A model generated the notes under the pieces. That model worked only from the letters and a program-made list of their open reading frames with translations. It was not told the origin of the DNA and did not search any database. A stretch of DNA of 64,000 nucleotides from Gammaproteobacteria bacterium. GTDB taxonomy: Bacteria; Gemmatimonadota; Gemmatimonadetes; Longimicrobiales; Gaopeijiaceae. Positions 1 to 9,079 of this stretch are shown one piece after another; the stretch's first letter is position 1; each line of letters opens with the position of its first letter. Location of the stretch: the NCBI GenBank assembly GCA_028819075.1, contig JAPPMM010000028.1, forward strand, positions 62,001 through 126,000, given 5' to 3'. A program made the position numbers and the translations under genes.

Positions 1-169
1 GGCCTCTGGCAGAATGTTCTCATGAGGGATGTGTCAACACGTTCACAATACGGACGCCGATCTTCCACCGCAATAGCCCCGAACGGCCCTCCGGAAGGGG
101 GATATGGCTGAGGGTAGAATCGCGATGGCCGGATCAGGGAAACGCTGGACGCCAGTCCTCCGCGTATCG

Positions 170-3100
170 CTAGAAGGAGGGCGTCACAACGAATCCGATC
201 CCATGTTCCCGCGCGAGGGAATTGAGCGCCGGGATCCCCGAGGCAAGCGCGTTCTCGAGCGTCGCGAGTTGCTCGGACAAGTGTGACTCCACGTCCGCAA
301 GGCGCTCGTGCGCACCTGCGGTCGGTTTCGTGTCCGCACCGGTGACGGTCTCGTACAGGTATCCGAGCTCTCCGAAGACCCGCGGTTCGGCCACGAAAAC
401 GAATCTCCTGGGAGGAATCTGGGTCAGCGCTTCCTCTACGTCCGCGATCTCCTCTTCCAGCGATCGCGCCGCTGCGGCGACGGGGTGTTCCGGATCGTCC
501 ACGACCCGTTGGAGCAGATAGTCCAGCTGATCCCGCACTTCACGGATGGCGCGAACGGCACCCTGGGTTTCGGCAATGCGGTCGCGAATGCGGAGCGCGA
601 GATCCAGCTGCTCCTGAAACTCCGCCTGCGTGGTCTCGATCCGCGGATCCCTCAGGTACTCGAAGGATTGAGTGGCAGACGATGATCCGCCGCGTAGCCG
701 GACCTGATAGGTTCCGGGAACAGCCTTGGGCCCGGGAATCGAACCGAGCAGGTCATCCGTACCCTCATGGCGCGTGTCCCAGACGAACCGGTTGAGTCCC
801 GGCTCCACGGGCACTTCACCGGAAACGCTCGAGAAGCTCCGGATCGTTTCGCCTGCCGCGTCGAGGAACTCGAGCGCAACCTCGTCCTGAGGCGCCTCGC
901 CGAGATGATAGTTCACGATCACGCCGTTGGGCGGATTGGCGCCGACGCGCGGCTCCTCACCCCCGCCTCCGCCGAGCCTGTATGCATCCCTCGGCTCGTA
1001 GAGGTGCGCGGAGGCCCGGGCCACGTCCTCGGTGAGCCCGTGCAGGGGCGACAGATCATCCAGGATCCAGAAGGAGCGCCCCTGGGTCGCGACGGCCAGG
1101 TCCTTTCTGTGAACGGCGATATCCATGACCGGGGAAACGGGGAGGTTGAGCTGGAAGGACTGCCAGTTCTCTCCATCGTCGAAGGAGACGTACAGGCCAA
1201 ACTCCCCCCCGGCGTAGAGGAGACCACGCCGGTCCGGATCTTCGCGGACGACGCGGATGAAATGATCCGGGGGAATCCCGTTCGATCCGTTGGCGAGTCG
1301 CTCCCAGGTTGCGCCGTAGTCGTCGGTCCGGAAGATGTAGGGCGCGTGATCGTCCAATCGGTACCTGTGGACGGCGACGACGGCGCGGCCGGGTTCGTGT
1401 ACAGACGGGTCGATGGTGGACACGGTGCCCAGCGAGGGGAGGCCGGGCGGCGTCACGTCCTGCCACTCCTGCCCGTTGTCCCGCGAGATGTGGATCAGGC
1501 CATCGTCGCTGCCGGCCCAGAGTAGGCCCGGCGTGATTGGCGATTCCTCGAAGGCGATGATGGCCGGGTAGACTTCGACCCCGGTGTAGTCGCCCCCGAT
1601 CGGACCGCCGACCACTCCCTGCTTCTCCGGATCGTCCCCGGTGAGATCCGGGCTGATCACCTCCCAGCTGTGCCCGTCGTCCGTCGATCTGTGCACGAAG
1701 TTGGAGGCGTGATACAGGACGCCCGGATCGTGCGGCGAAAAGCGGATCGGAGCGAGCACCGCGAATCGGTACCTGTAGTTCCTCGACTTCTGCCCCTCGC
1801 CGAACTGCGGATAGACCTGGATGTTCCGGGCCTGGCCGGTGGAGTGGTCGTACCGCTCGATGATGCCCTCGTAGTTTCCGGAAATCACGATGTCCGGATT
1901 GCGGGGATCGGGCACGACTTCGCCTTGCTCGCCGCCCCCGACCGCGTGCCAGTCGCTCTCCGTGATGCCGAACGACGTGGTCCGGCTGGCGATCGATATC
2001 GTGGAGTTGTCCTGCTGGGCCCCGTACAGACGGTATAGGAACCGGTTGTCGGTGCTGACGGTGAAGATCTCCGATGTCGCCTGGTTCATGATCGTCGACC
2101 AGGAGCGGCCCCCGGTGTAGGTCACCGTGGCCCCGCCGTCGTTGCCGTTGATCATGTTCTCGGGATTGTCCGGGTTGATCCACAGCGCGTGGTGGTCGCC
2201 GTGAGGAGCGGGGATCGCTTCGAAATTCTCACCGCCGTCCACCGATTTCAGGAAGCCGTCGCCCTGGGCCATCGAATACACCGTGTGCTCGTCCACGGGA
2301 TCGGCGACCAGGTGCATGTAGTAGAACGCGCGCACCGTGAGCACCGCGTCGTCGTTGATGAGGCGGAAGCTCTCGCCGCCATCGTCGGAGCGGAACAGGC
2401 CGCCGTCCTCCGCTTCGACGAGAGCCCACACCCGGTCCGGGTTGACCGGGGAAGCCACTACGCCGATGCGGCCCTTGATGCCCGCGGGAAGCCCTTCGGT
2501 CAATTCCACCCAGGTGTCGCCCCCGTCCACGCTCTTGTAGAGCCCGCTGTCCTCCCCACCGCTGACCAGGGTCCACGGCTGACGCAGAGCCTGCCAGATG
2601 GCCGCGTAGAGGATACGCGGGTTGGTGGGATCCATCGCCAGGTCCGCCGCGCCGGCTCGGTCACTGACGTAGAGCACGCGCTCCCACGTCTCTCCCCCGT
2701 CACGCGACCGGAAGATCCCCCTCTCCGGATTCGAGCCGAACACGTGACCGAGAACGGCGACGTAGACGATGTCGGGATCAGTCGGATGGATGCGAATCTG
2801 CGAAATGTGGGCGGACTGCTCGAGGCCGATATGGTGCCAGGTCCGCCCGCCATCCACCGACTTGTACATGCCGTCACCGGGGGAGACGTTGTGACGAATA
2901 CAGGCGGAACCCATTCCCACGTAGAGCACGTTGCTGTCCGACGGGGCCACCGCGATGGCTCCCACCGAAGCGCTGGCGAACTGGCCGTCGGAGATGTTGA
3001 CCCAGTTTTCGCCGCCGTCGTCGGTACGCCACACCCCCCCACCGGTAGAGCCCATGTAGTAGGTGTTGGGCAGGTGGCGAACCCCGGATACCGCGGTCAC

Positions 3101-3256
3101 CCGTCCCCCGCGGTAGGGACCGACGAGACGGAACTCCAGCGCCTGGAACGAGGACGGGTCGAACGGCGGCGCCGACTGAGCCGCGAGCGGTGGAGCGGCA
3201 AGCGCCGGGAGCAGGAGTAGAAGGAGAAGGCCTCGCGCTGGTTGCAAAGCGTGCAT
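170..3256 (-). CDS. Secreted Asp-box (sortilin/BNR-like) beta-propeller protein
   Basis: About 1,028 aa. The ATG at 3256 is preferred over an upstream in-frame start because it follows a GGAG box and opens a clear signal peptide (leucine-rich core, Ala-Ala-Gln end near residue 27). The first two thirds carry about ten Asp-box motifs of the S-x-D-x-G-x-T-W type (for example TDDGGENW, SVDGGRTW, SRDGGETW, SVDGGDTW, STDDGHSW, SRDNGQEW). These mark the blades of a sortilin/VPS10- or sialidase-like propeller. The last third has a beta-sandwich-like stretch, then a helical region, without an obvious enzymatic motif. Such proteins are exported and are often annotated as glycosyl hydrolases by fold alone; I see no catalytic signature, so binding or scaffolding is as likely. 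It is transcribed away from the PLP gene at 3450. Confidence 0.9.
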   Translation of the reverse strand: MHALQPARGLLLLLLLPALAAPPLAAQSAPPFDPSSFQALEFRLVGPYRGGRVTAVSGVRHLPNTYYMGSTGGGVWRTDDGGENWVNISDGQFASASVGAIAVAPSDSNVLYVGMGSACIRHNVSPGDGMYKSVDGGRTWHHIGLEQSAHISQIRIHPTDPDIVYVAVLGHVFGSNPERGIFRSRDGGETWERVLYVSDRAGAADLAMDPTNPRILYAAIWQALRQPWTLVSGGEDSGLYKSVDGGDTWVELTEGLPAGIKGRIGVVASPVNPDRVWALVEAEDGGLFRSDDGGESFRLINDDAVLTVRAFYYMHLVADPVDEHTVYSMAQGDGFLKSVDGGENFEAIPAPHGDHHALWINPDNPENMINGNDGGATVTYTGGRSWSTIMNQATSEIFTVSTDNRFLYRLYGAQQDNSTISIASRTTSFGITESDWHAVGGGEQGEVVPDPRNPDIVISGNYEGIIERYDHSTGQARNIQVYPQFGEGQKSRNYRYRFAVLAPIRFSPHDPGVLYHASNFVHRSTDDGHSWEVISPDLTGDDPEKQGVVGGPIGGDYTGVEVYPAIIAFEESPITPGLLWAGSDDGLIHISRDNGQEWQDVTPPGLPSLGTVSTIDPSVHEPGRAVVAVHRYRLDDHAPYIFRTDDYGATWERLANGSNGIPPDHFIRVVREDPDRRGLLYAGGEFGLYVSFDDGENWQSFQLNLPVSPVMDIAVHRKDLAVATQGRSFWILDDLSPLHGLTEDVARASAHLYEPRDAYRLGGGGGEEPRVGANPPNGVIVNYHLGEAPQDEVALEFLDAAGETIRSFSSVSGEVPVEPGLNRFVWDTRHEGTDDLLGSIPGPKAVPGTYQVRLRGGSSSATQSFEYLRDPRIETTQAEFQEQLDLALRIRDRIAETQGAVRAIREVRDQLDYLLQRVVDDPEHPVAAAARSLEEEIADVEEALTQIPPRRFVFVAEPRVFGELGYLYETVTGADTKPTAGAHERLADVESHLSEQLATLENALASGIPALNSLAREHGIGFVVTPSF

Positions 3257-3323
3257 CGTGAAACTCCGTTGCGGTGCCGAAGCGGCTGACAACCGGACTC
3301 GTGAGCCCATAGACGTGGGTCAC

Positions 3324-3353
3324 TTGACAAATCGTTCAACATGTGATCATAAC
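3324..3353 (+). promoter_or_regulatory. Possible sigma70-type promoter for the 3450-8685 gene cluster
   Basis: TTGACA at 3324-3329 is followed after 18 bases by CATAAC (4 of 6 to TATAAT), in an AT-richer patch of the divergent gap 3257-3449. It points toward the PLP-enzyme gene. No operator-like palindrome is obvious. This is motif matching only. Confidence 0.4.
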
Positions 3354-3449
3354 TTGATCGTGTTCGTGCCCTTCCGACAAGGGTGCTCCGTGGAAGACGC
3401 AACAAGGTCGTGAACAACGGCCGATCCAACCTTCATCGAGGCGACCGCC

Positions 3450-4916
3450 ATGACGCGCGAATACCGGTTTCAATGGTATCAGCGGCTTCACGAGAACACG
3501 CCCGGAATCCACGAAGATGCCAGAGAGGCCGCGCGCGAACTGGGCCTAGACAAGTGGCGCGACCGGGTCGGGCTCTACTCCGGGGCTTCCTCCTGCCCCG
3601 GGCCGCTGCCTGGTTACGTCCTGGACGCGATCGTCGCGGCGAACACCGGCCCTCTGCTTCCGATGCGCAGGGTCGAGGACGAACTGCGGGTAGTCATCAA
3701 GGACATCTTTGGCGACGAGTACGACGGGGCGGCCGCGAACACCTGCGAGGCAGCCCTCCGGGTGAGTTTCGAGACGCTCTTCGCACCCCCGACCATGCGC
3801 AAGGGAGAGACGTATCGTGGGCGCTTCATCGCCCCCTACGGCGAGGACTACGAGTTCACGGCGGGCTACGGGAGGCCTTTTCCGCCCAGGTACAAGAACC
3901 TCGTCGCCGGTCGCAGCGTGACCGCTGGAGAGCTGGCGGTGGAGGGGAAGAGCCTGCCGAACCTCGACGCCGTCTTCGTGCGGCTTGCGGGGGCGCGCTA
4001 CGAGGGTCACGGCATCTGCTTCAATCCCGTGCCCCTGTTGACCGGCACCGACGCCGCCGCGTCGCGCGACGCCCTTCATGTGGCGGCCGACCGGCACGCG
4101 GGCCAGCTCGTCGGCTTCGAGAGCCTGGGCTATGACACGGTGGGATACGGATACGGTGAACACGATGAGAACGGCATCCCCGTACTGAAGAAGTACATCG
4201 GTGAGCTCGCCGAGGAGTTCGACGTGCCCTACATCGTGGACTCCGCGAGCTGCTGCCCGGCGATCGGGCTGTCTCCGGCGGACATCGGGGCCGATGTGAT
4301 GGCCTGGAGCATGGACAAGGCCTGCCGCGCCCCCATCAGCGGGCTGCTCGTGGGCAGGGAAGAATGCATGGTCCCCATTCGCAGGGGGCTGGGGCTGGGC
4401 GGGACCGTCCGGGGTGGCCTCACCTCGCACGGCAAGGCGGTGTTCTCGCTGGCAGACCCGGGGCGGGATGCGGTCGTCGGGCTGACGGCGGTGCTGAAGG
4501 TCCTTCGCGACGAACCGGAGCGCATCACGGGGCCCATCGACGCGATGTACGACATCGTGGTCGAGGAGTTCTCCCGCTTCGAGCCCGCACGTTTCCGGGA
4601 CGACATCATCATCACGAAGTCGTACATGATGGGCGGTATCGAGCTGAACTACGAGAAGACGTGGAAGGACGGCGACTTCGGCATCCCGATCTTCTCCCTG
4701 GAGGACCTCGTTGCCGACACCAATCCCATCGGTACGGCGATGGACGAAATGGGCATCCACCCGGCCACGATCTACAGCGGCAACATGTTCATCGGGCCGG
4801 GGATGGGGAATCTGGCCGATGACGGCGAATTGATGGAGGAGCCCACCCGGGCAGCCGTGCGCGCGCTTGTCCGCGCAATGGAAATCGTCTGCAGGCACGC
4901 GGGACTGGTGAACTGA
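3450..4916 (+). CDS. PLP-dependent aminotransferase-fold (class V/SelA-like) enzyme
   Basis: 488 aa, ATG preceded by GAGG. The large domain of a fold-type I PLP enzyme is recognisable: a Gly-rich N-terminal segment, an Asp in IVDSASCCPAIG that would contact the pyridine nitrogen, and a probable Schiff-base lysine, K290, in WSMDKACRAP. Clustering with an APC permease and two class V aminotransferases points to uptake and conversion of an amino acid or related amine. The substrate cannot be read from sequence. Its stop codon abuts the permease start (TGA then ATG), so the genes are surely co-transcribed and probably translationally coupled. The fold assignment is solid; lyase versus transaminase chemistry is open. 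Confidence 0.8.
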   Translation: MTREYRFQWYQRLHENTPGIHEDAREAARELGLDKWRDRVGLYSGASSCPGPLPGYVLDAIVAANTGPLLPMRRVEDELRVVIKDIFGDEYDGAAANTCEAALRVSFETLFAPPTMRKGETYRGRFIAPYGEDYEFTAGYGRPFPPRYKNLVAGRSVTAGELAVEGKSLPNLDAVFVRLAGARYEGHGICFNPVPLLTGTDAAASRDALHVAADRHAGQLVGFESLGYDTVGYGYGEHDENGIPVLKKYIGELAEEFDVPYIVDSASCCPAIGLSPADIGADVMAWSMDKACRAPISGLLVGREECMVPIRRGLGLGGTVRGGLTSHGKAVFSLADPGRDAVVGLTAVLKVLRDEPERITGPIDAMYDIVVEEFSRFEPARFRDDIIITKSYMMGGIELNYEKTWKDGDFGIPIFSLEDLVADTNPIGTAMDEMGIHPATIYSGNMFIGPGMGNLADDGELMEEPTRAAVRALVRAMEIVCRHAGLVN

Positions 4917-6326
4917 ATGGGCGGCAGCAAGCCGCACGAAGAAAGCCGCGGGTTGGCGCGCGAGCTCGGGCTTCTCGACTCCACATTCCTGGTCATCGGG
5001 ATCACCATCGGGTCGGGCATCTTCCTCACCACGGGCGTCATGGCCGAATCCCTGCCCCACGCCGGCCTGTTGCTCGTTGCCTGGGCCGTGGGTGGCATCC
5101 TGACCGTGGCCGGAGCGCTGACGTACGCCGAACTGGGCGCGGCCATGCCGGAGGCCGGAGGCCAGTACGTCTATCTGCGCGAGGCTTACGGACCTCTATC
5201 GGCATTCCTCTTCGGCTGGGTCATCTTTCTCGTCTACCAGCCGGGCGCGGTTGCCGCCGTCGCGACGGGCTTCGCCGTGTACCTGGGCTATTTTGTTCCC
5301 GCGCTCGCGATCGACAATACGCTCGCGACCATCACGGTGGCGGGGAGGGACCTGTCCGTGTCCGCCGGACAGTTCGTAGCGGTCGCCACGATCATTTTCC
5401 TGACCCTGATGAACACGCGTGGCCTCCGCATCGGGGCGCTGATTCAGAACGTTTCCACGGTTCTGAAGGTCGCGGCGATCGCCGTCTTCGTCGGTCTGGG
5501 TCTCTGGGCCGGTCTCGGCTCGGGCCAGGAACTACCGACATTGACCGGCGGTGGCGAGGGCTCCTCGCGGCTGGCCGGCTTCGGGGTCGCCCTGCTCGCC
5601 GTGCTCTGGTCGTACGACGGCTTCAGCAATCTCAACTTCTCCGCCGGCGAGATCAAAGATCCGGGCCGAACTCTGCCGAGAGCGCTCATTTTCGGGACGG
5701 TTTTCATCACCGTCGTATACCTCCTCGTCAACGTCGTGTACGTCCTGGCGTTGCCCGTCGGGGAGATGCAAGGGGTGCTTGCCGTGGCGGAGGCGGCGGC
5801 GTCAGCGCTTCTGGGGCCCTGGGGGGCTGCTTTCATCGCAGGGGCGATCGCGGTCTCGACGTTCGGATCAACCAACGGGTCAATCCTGGCGGGCGCGCGC
5901 GTCTACTACGCCATGGCGAAGGATCGGCTCTTCTTTCAGTCGGTAGCGAGTGTGCACCCCCGCTACCGGACACCACACGTCTCTCTCTGGCTTCAGTGCT
6001 TCTGGGCCTGCGTGCTGGCATTGTCAGGAACCTTCGAGCAGATCTTCACCTACGCGACGTTCGCGGTAATCCTGCTATATGGAGCTGCGGCGGCCAGCGT
6101 CTTCACCCTGCGCCGTACTCGCCCCGACCTGCCGCGTCCCTACAGGGTCTGGGGATACCCCGTTGTCCCCGCCTTCTTCCTGGCGTCGGTCGTGGCGCTC
6201 GTGATCAACACCCTGGTCGAGAGGCCGTGGGAGTCGTTCTCCGGTCTCGGCGTCCTGGCCCTCGGCATTCCCGCGTACTTCTACTGGAAACGTGGCGGCC
6301 GCGGAGACGCTGCGGGGGCGCGGTGA
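4917..6326 (+). CDS. APC-family amino acid permease
   Basis: 469 aa with about twelve hydrophobic segments. The N-terminal motif GITIGSGIFLTTGVMAES is the unwound TM1 region of APC-superfamily amino acid/polyamine/organocation transporters, and the helix pattern (GGILTVAGALTYAELGAAMPEAGGQ) is the conserved TM2 to loop region. It lies in the inner membrane and most likely imports an amino acid. It starts immediately after the PLP enzyme stop, and its own stop overlaps the next start (GTGA at 6323-6326), so it is the second gene of a tight operon whose other members are all PLP enzymes. The substrate is presumably the one handled by those enzymes. Confidence 0.9.
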   Translation: MGGSKPHEESRGLARELGLLDSTFLVIGITIGSGIFLTTGVMAESLPHAGLLLVAWAVGGILTVAGALTYAELGAAMPEAGGQYVYLREAYGPLSAFLFGWVIFLVYQPGAVAAVATGFAVYLGYFVPALAIDNTLATITVAGRDLSVSAGQFVAVATIIFLTLMNTRGLRIGALIQNVSTVLKVAAIAVFVGLGLWAGLGSGQELPTLTGGGEGSSRLAGFGVALLAVLWSYDGFSNLNFSAGEIKDPGRTLPRALIFGTVFITVVYLLVNVVYVLALPVGEMQGVLAVAEAAASALLGPWGAAFIAGAIAVSTFGSTNGSILAGARVYYAMAKDRLFFQSVASVHPRYRTPHVSLWLQCFWACVLALSGTFEQIFTYATFAVILLYGAAAASVFTLRRTRPDLPRPYRVWGYPVVPAFFLASVVALVINTLVERPWESFSGLGVLALGIPAYFYWKRGGRGDAAGAR

Positions 6327-7474
6327 CCGGAAGCCGTTCTCTCGCTGATCCTGCGGACTTCCCGGCAAGCGGACAGTCCACATACCTGAATGCAGCCTCG
6401 GCCGCCCTCATGTACCGGGGTGCCCGGCAGTCCGCCGTGGAGTGGCAACGGGAGCTGGCGGAGAACGGAACCATCAACTTTGACGAAACCGCCGAGGAAG
6501 CCGTCTTCGAGGATCTGCATCGAGCCGCGGCGCGTCTCTTTAACGCGTCGCCCGACGACATCGCCGTCGCGACGAGCGTAACCGAACTCCTTTGCTCGCT
6601 CGCCTGGGCGGTGGCCCCCGGTCCCGGTACCAATGTGGTAAGCACCCGGGTAGTGCACCCGAGCACCCACTATCCCTGGGTTCGGGTTTCGTCCTTCACC
6701 GGTTGCGAGATCCGGCTCGCTCCGGCCACCGACGGGTACGCGGACCCGGACGCCCTGCTCGGCTCGATCGACGACCGCACGGCTGTCGTCTCGATCTCCC
6801 ACGCCGAGTTCCGGACGGGCCAACTCTACGATCTGGCCCATCTGGCGGACGTTGCCCACGCCCACGGCGCGCTCCTGGTGGTGGACGCGACCCAGTCGGC
6901 CGGAGCCGTCCCCATCGACGTCTCGGCCGCCGGCGTCGATGCGCTGGTCTCGGCCGGGTACAAGTGGCTGTGCGGCCCCTTCGGAGCGGCGGTGATGTAT
7001 CTCGCTCCGCATCTCCAGAACGAGCTGGATCCCGGACTCGTCGGCTGGCGGAGCCACCGGGACATGTGGGATCTGCGGGCGGACCGGCTGGAGCTTCCGA
7101 GCGGCGCCCGGCGCTTCGAGTTCAGCACCATGGGGTACGGATGCGCCGCCGGGCTCACACGATCGATCGAATTCCTGGTCGGCGCGGGAATCGAACGGAT
7201 CAGCGCGCACAACCGCCGCCTGGCTGATCTGCTCGTGGATGTACTCCGGAAGCAGGGCGCCGAGATCGTCTCTCCTCTGAACGAGCGCGAGCGGACAAGC
7301 ACTGTGGCCGCCAGATTCCCGGGCCGGGACTCCGCAGGGATCGCCAGCCGTCTGAACGCCGCGAGGGTTGTCGTCTCCAGCCGGGGTGATGTCATCCGCA
7401 TCTCCCCGCATCTTTACAACGCACCGGACGACATCGAGCGCGTGCGCGAGGAACTCGACCGGTGTCTCAACTGA
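6323..7474 (+). CDS. Class V aminotransferase family protein, copy 1
   Basis: 383 aa from the GTG at 6323, which overlaps the permease stop by 4 bases; an in-frame extension upstream lies inside the permease and is not real. Class V (cysteine desulfurase/isopenicillin-epimerase-like) features are the VDATQSAGAVPID segment, with the cofactor Asp, and the Schiff-base lysine K214 in SAGYKWLCGPFG. No cysteine-bearing mobile loop typical of a desulfurase is evident, so a transaminase, epimerase or lyase is more likely. The next gene is a close paralogue over its whole length. Together with the permease and upstream PLP enzyme it forms one transcription unit. Confidence 0.85.
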   Translation: MTGSRSLADPADFPASGQSTYLNAASAALMYRGARQSAVEWQRELAENGTINFDETAEEAVFEDLHRAAARLFNASPDDIAVATSVTELLCSLAWAVAPGPGTNVVSTRVVHPSTHYPWVRVSSFTGCEIRLAPATDGYADPDALLGSIDDRTAVVSISHAEFRTGQLYDLAHLADVAHAHGALLVVDATQSAGAVPIDVSAAGVDALVSAGYKWLCGPFGAAVMYLAPHLQNELDPGLVGWRSHRDMWDLRADRLELPSGARRFEFSTMGYGCAAGLTRSIEFLVGAGIERISAHNRRLADLLVDVLRKQGAEIVSPLNERERTSTVAARFPGRDSAGIASRLNAARVVVSSRGDVIRISPHLYNAPDDIERVREELDRCLN

Positions 7475-7542
7475 AATGATGACCGATCCGCCGAGCGACA
7501 TGCGAGGTCCTGCCAGACCCGCCGGCACGAAAGGAGAACACC

Positions 7543-8685
7543 TTGGCAAACCTGGTTGATTCGAACGACTTTCCGGCAAGCCGCAGGTCCACATACCTGA
7601 ACAGCGCATCGGTGGCGCTGATGTATCGCGGTGGCGCGGAGGCCGCCATCGAGTGGCAGGAGGACGTGGCGAACAACGGTACGATCAACTTCGACGAGGT
7701 CGCGGAAGACGAGGTCTTCCAGGATCTGCACCGGGCCGCGGCACGCCTCTTCGACGTCAAGCCCGACGACATGGCGGTCGCCGCGAGTTCCACCGAATTC
7801 CTGTGCTCCCTGGCCTGGGCCATCATGCCCGGGGCCGGCACGAACGTCGTGAGCGCGGACGTCGTGTTCCCCACGACCCTGTATCCATGGGCCCGGATCT
7901 CAAGGTATACGGGCTGTGAGATTCGACTCGCCCGGGGCCGCGACGGGTATGTGAGTCCCGACGAGATGCTTTCCCTAATCGACGACTCGACCGCAGTCGT
8001 GTGCGTCTCGCACGTCGAGTATGGCACGGGCCAGATGTACAACCTGACCGAGCTGGGCGAAGTGGCTCACGATCACGGCGCGCTCCTCATCGTAGACGCG
8101 ACCCAGTCCGCCGGAGGGGTTCCGATAGATCCGTCAGCCTGCCGCGCCGACGCGCTGATTTCCGCCGGCTATAAATGGCTCTGCGGCCCCTTCGGAGCGG
8201 CAGTCATGTATCTGGCGCCACACCTCCATGAAGCGCTGAATCCCGGATTGATCGGCTGGCGGAGCCACAAGGATATGTGGGATCTGCAGGCGGACCGGCT
8301 AGAGCTGCCCACCACGGCGCGGCGCTTCGAGTTCAGCACCATGGGATACGGATGCGCCGTCGGGCTCACGAGGTCGATCGAGTACCTGGTCGGAGTCGGC
8401 GTGAAGCGGATCTTCGACTACAACCTGGGCCTGGCGGATCTGCTCATCGAGGGACTCCGGGAGCGCGGGGCGGCGATCGTCTCCCCGCTGGAGGATGCGG
8501 AGCGAACATCGATCGTCTCCGCGCGGTTCCCGAACGCGGACCCTTCGGAGGTTGCCGCACATCTGGGTCGGGCCAACGTGGTCGTTTCGTTGAGGGGCGA
8601 CTTCGTTCGCTTCTCGCCCCATCTCTACAACCGGCCTGACGACATCGAGCACGCTCTGAAGGAGCTCGATCGGTTCCTCGCCTGA
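7543..8685 (+). CDS. Class V aminotransferase family protein, copy 2 (tandem paralogue)
   Basis: 380 aa. The TTG start at 7543 is supported by an AAAGGAG box 6-9 bases upstream. It aligns end to end with the preceding gene: same N-terminal FPASxxSTYLN, same DATQSAGGVPID, and Schiff-base lysine K211 in SAGYKWLCGPFG. The C-terminus (SPHLYNxPDDIE) also matches. This is a tandem duplication that has diverged in substrate-facing stretches such as the region after the DATQSAG motif (S-A-C-R-A-D versus S-A-A-G-V-D). Two copies side by side suggest a heteromer or two related substrates. It is the last gene of the cluster. Confidence 0.85.
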   Translation: MANLVDSNDFPASRRSTYLNSASVALMYRGGAEAAIEWQEDVANNGTINFDEVAEDEVFQDLHRAAARLFDVKPDDMAVAASSTEFLCSLAWAIMPGAGTNVVSADVVFPTTLYPWARISRYTGCEIRLARGRDGYVSPDEMLSLIDDSTAVVCVSHVEYGTGQMYNLTELGEVAHDHGALLIVDATQSAGGVPIDPSACRADALISAGYKWLCGPFGAAVMYLAPHLHEALNPGLIGWRSHKDMWDLQADRLELPTTARRFEFSTMGYGCAVGLTRSIEYLVGVGVKRIFDYNLGLADLLIEGLRERGAAIVSPLEDAERTSIVSARFPNADPSEVAAHLGRANVVVSLRGDFVRFSPHLYNRPDDIEHALKELDRFLA

Positions 8686-8718
8686 GATTGTCGGCCCCGG
8701 TCCGGTCCGCGGCGGCAG

Positions 8719-8991
8719 CTACCGGATGTTGACCCGTTCGATGGGCGGTGCCAGCGCCGAGTAGAAGGTGCGCATCACTGCGAGGATCACGATGCCCGTG
8801 ATCATCGATGCGAGAGCACTCTCCATCCTGTCCTCCTGGCCCAAGGTGAATACGTCCCACAGGTACCAGACGCCGCGCCAGAAGGAGACGACGCCGAAAC
8901 CGACTACTGCCGCGACGACGATCGATCGCACCAGGGACGTCCTGCCCGGAAGTGCCTGGCCATCCGCGGCATGCTCCGATGTGTCACTCAT
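8719..8991 (-). CDS. Small two-helix membrane protein
   Basis: 90 aa. A polar N-terminus is followed by two hydrophobic helices (around residues 20-42 and 60-78) separated by an acidic turn containing GQEDRMES. No family is recognised; the size and layout resemble small inner-membrane DUF proteins that act as accessory subunits. It is convergent with the aminotransferase operon and about 90 bases downstream of the beta-lactamase-fold gene on the same strand, so it may be co-transcribed with it. Function unknown. Confidence 0.6.
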   Translation of the reverse strand: MSDTSEHAADGQALPGRTSLVRSIVVAAVVGFGVVSFWRGVWYLWDVFTLGQEDRMESALASMITGIVILAVMRTFYSALAPPIERVNIR

Positions 8992-9079
8992 GTCAGGCCC
9001 TCCGAATCGGACTGATGTTCTTCAGGTTGAGCGGGCGTGCCTCGCGGCGGTTGCCGGGGCGCGGGAGCTGAAACACCGA

